From: Aureimonas sp. AU4
Lineage (GTDB): Bacteria; Pseudomonadota; Alphaproteobacteria; Rhizobiales; Rhizobiaceae
Length of the DNA: 64,000 bases
NCBI RefSeq assembly: GCF_001463765.1
Contig: NZ_BBWK01000029.1
Location: 1 to 64,000, forward strand
Reading direction: 5' to 3'
Shown here: one piece after another, positions 62,187 through 64,000 of the stretch
How the letters are laid out: each line of letters begins with the position of its first letter
Numbering within the stretch: the stretch's first letter is position 1
The notes under the pieces: model-generated
The model's input: the letters and a program-made list of their open reading frames with translations, nothing else
Told to the model about the DNA's origin: nothing
The model's database searches: none
Made by a program: the position numbers and the translations under genes

Positions 62187-62574
62187 CCTCTTCGCCGCGA
62201 CCGGGAACGGGCAAAGGGTCTGCGGCGCGCCGGCAAGATCCCACGACCTCCCGGCCTCGCCCCGCCACCTTAAGCCGCTCCCGCCCTATGCCCCCGGCTG
62301 GCAGGCGGGCAAAAGTCTTCGCGTGTCGGGACTCGATGAGGGATCGACCGCTCCCACGCCCGCCCGCCAACCGACAGGAGCACGGAAACAAACGCGCGAC
62401 GGCACCTCGAATACGTTTCGCGCGATTAAATCCCCGATGTATGTATTTGGCAAAAGCAAATATGATTTTGTCGATGCTCCGCTATATCGTATTTTTATTG
62501 GCGTATATTAACTAATCCGACAATATTAAGCGGCAGATGCTCGCGCGCCTTGCATTTGAGCGGAACCGGAATCC
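62187..62574. other. Intergenic region with AT-rich patch
   Basis: The right part (about 62400-62530) is strikingly AT-rich against the local background, with TATGATTTTG, TATCGTATTTTTATT and TATATTAACTAAT. No gene was found; it is probably the promoter region of the chemotaxis receptor. Confidence 0.6.
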
Positions 62575-64000
62575 ATGCGCCTGACCATGAAACTGAAGCT
62601 CGGCGTGAGTTTCGCAGCGTTGCTGATCCTCACGGGCGCGGTCGGCTACTTCGGTCTCTCGTCGGTCTCGGCGACGAACGATCAGCTTCGCGCCTTTGCG
62701 GACCGGCCTTTCCAGCAGGTCGAGCATGCCAACGCGCTTCAAACCAATCTCGAGACGGTACGGCGCGATATACAGGCCGCGTTCCTCACGGCCGATCCCG
62801 ATGCCCTGCACGGAACCGTCAGCGAGTATGGCGAGTCATGGCGTGCAATCGATTCCAATCTCGAACGCATCTTCGCGAACATGTCCCAGGAAGGTCGGGA
62901 GACGTTCAAGAATCTCCAACCGATGATGGCGGAGTTGAAGGCCGTCTCCGACGAAACCTTCGACCTCGCCCAAAAGGCAGACGCAACCGCGACCGCAAAC
63001 GGCCTGCAACAAACAGGAGAGCCAGTCGCGGCTGTACGGCAGGAACTGGCTTCCCTGAGGGGCGCACTGTCGGAAACGGATGCCGTGGCTCTGGTCGCCC
63101 GGGATGCCATTCAGGGGCTGATTATCTCAGCGCTGGATGCACGCCTCGAGATGGCGACGGCGCTCGCCTTGTCCGATGACGCGGCGATCGCCGCGGCGAG
63201 CCAGCATCTCGATCGCCTGGACAGCGAGTTCAGGAACGGCCTCGATGCGCTGGCGGCGCGCGTGCCCGGAGAGCCGGAACGTCTTTCCGCGATCAAGACG
63301 GCCTGGGCGGCGGCCTTCGAGAGCCTGCGGTCCCATGCCGACATCGGCGTCGACAACTGGCTCGACAAGGCTCAACGCCTTGCCGACACGAAGCAGACTC
63401 CCCTGGCCATTCAGGTCGGCAAGACGATGCATGCGCTCACGGACCGCGCGGGCGTCCTGGCCGACGAATTCCTCCGCAGTGCCGACACGACCTACCGATC
63501 CACGCGGCTGTGGCTTCTTTGTCTGATCGCGGGCGGCATCCTGCTCGGCGCCAGCGCGGCGGCCTGGATCGCGCTCTCGATCTCTCGTGGCCTCGGCCGG
63601 GCCGTGAAGCTTGCCGAGGCGATCGGGGAGGGAGACGTCTCGCAGCGCGTCGAGGCCAGTGCGACGGATGAGATCGGCGACCTCCTGCGCGCCATGAACG
63701 CGATGAGCGTCAAGCTCGGCGAGGTCGCGGCGACGGTCACGAATTCCTCGAACCAGGTCGCCGTCGGATCCTCCCAGTCGGCCGCCACGGCCGAGCAGCT
63801 TTCCTCGGGCTCGAGCGAGCAGGCCGCAGCCTCGGAGGAAGCCTCGGCTGCAATCGAGCAGATGGCTGCCAACGTGCGCCAGAACGCCGACAATGCCGGC
63901 CAGACCGAGAAGATGGCAGCCCAGGCCTCCGCCAATGCCCAGAAGACCGGAACGGCCGTGGCCGCTTCGGTGGAAGCGATGCGCACGATCGCGCAGAAGA
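62575..64000 (+). CDS. Methyl-accepting chemotaxis protein, N-terminal part (runs off the end)
   Basis: At least 475 residues, open at the window's end. The start ATG at 62575 (or 62587) is followed by TM1 (LKLGVSFAALLILTGAVGYF), a periplasmic sensor of about 280 residues with a helical-bundle composition, and TM2 (LWLLCLIAGGILLGASAAAW). A HAMP domain follows (GDVSQRVEASATDEIGDLL), then the start of the signalling helices with AEQLSSGSSEQAAASEEASA and IEQMAANVRQNADNAGQTEK. It senses an external ligand and steers flagellar motors through CheA. Being next to the sugar-acid operon may be chance. Confidence 0.9.
   Translation, partial: MRLTMKLKLGVSFAALLILTGAVGYFGLSSVSATNDQLRAFADRPFQQVEHANALQTNLETVRRDIQAAFLTADPDALHGTVSEYGESWRAIDSNLERIFANMSQEGRETFKNLQPMMAELKAVSDETFDLAQKADATATANGLQQTGEPVAAVRQELASLRGALSETDAVALVARDAIQGLIISALDARLEMATALALSDDAAIAAASQHLDRLDSEFRNGLDALAARVPGEPERLSAIKTAWAAAFESLRSHADIGVDNWLDKAQRLADTKQTPLAIQVGKTMHALTDRAGVLADEFLRSADTTYRSTRLWLLCLIAGGILLGASAAAWIALSISRGLGRAVKLAEAIGEGDVSQRVEASATDEIGDLLRAMNAMSVKLGEVAATVTNSSNQVAVGSSQSAATAEQLSSGSSEQAAASEEASAAIEQMAANVRQNADNAGQTEKMAAQASANAQKTGTAVAASVEAMRTIAQK

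Overview
The window is GC-rich, densely coded DNA typical of an alphaproteobacterium. The stand-alone DUF1127 protein, the many GntR/FCD regulators, the number of ABC importers and the short overlaps between genes point to the order Hyphomicrobiales. A family such as Aurantimonadaceae is possible but unproven. No rRNA, tRNA, CRISPR array or complete insertion sequence was found. Most of the window is a chain of small-molecule uptake and catabolic operons, each beside its own regulator, separated by gene-poor stretches with decaying genes.

Layout. (1) 0-16.3 kb is an amino-acid-type catabolic region: the end of an MFS carrier, a divergent tryptophan-2,3-dioxygenase-family protein with an Lrp/AsnC regulator, a livMHFG importer with its binding protein further on, two GntR/FCD regulators, an aldo/keto reductase with two small partners, a DadA-like flavin oxidoreductase, an aminotransferase, a RidA protein, a kynureninase-like enzyme, and a polar-amino-acid binding protein with permease but no nearby ATPase. 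Three related palindromic sites (5481-5505, 10919-10942, 13378-13401) in the divergent promoter regions suggest common control. (2) 16.4-20.1 kb is a decay zone: a shortened PNPOx-like gene, DUF1127, a DUF6508-like gene broken by two frameshifts (one at a 7-bp triplication), a clipped LuxR-type regulator and a possible C1q-like remnant. (3) 20.1-30.9 kb holds a DUF5666-like exported protein and a glycan cluster built of fusions: a lone GH-A hydrolase, GT4-GH-A, GT4-Gfo/Idh/MocA-MDR, GT-UDP-galactopyranose mutase, and one more glycosyltransferase.

(4) 31.4-36.9 kb is a LacI regulator divergent from a ribose-type sugar importer operon that ends in a metallo-beta-lactamase-fold lactonase. (5) 37-43.1 kb has a dead LysE exporter gene (TGA in place of a conserved Trp) next to a LysR scrap, a cupin, then GntR, GMC oxidoreductase and SDR genes for sugar or polyol oxidation. 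(6) 43.2-52.5 kb has a SelA/DgaE-like PLP enzyme divergent from an IclR regulator, and a Dpp/Opp-type importer operon that carries an Atu3266-type amidohydrolase and ends in RidA. The reading is uptake and deacylation of an N-acyl or cyclic amide, then amino-group elimination. (7) 53.1-62.2 kb is a six-gene operon (binding protein, two permeases, a double ATPase, mannonate dehydratase ManD, and a galactonate-dehydratase-like enzyme) under a divergent GntR/FCD regulator: uronate or sugar-acid uptake and dehydration. (8) A methyl-accepting chemotaxis protein begins at 62575 and runs off the end.

In three importer operons a stable hairpin lies directly after the binding-protein gene and before the permease gene, a likely device for making more binding protein than membrane subunits.
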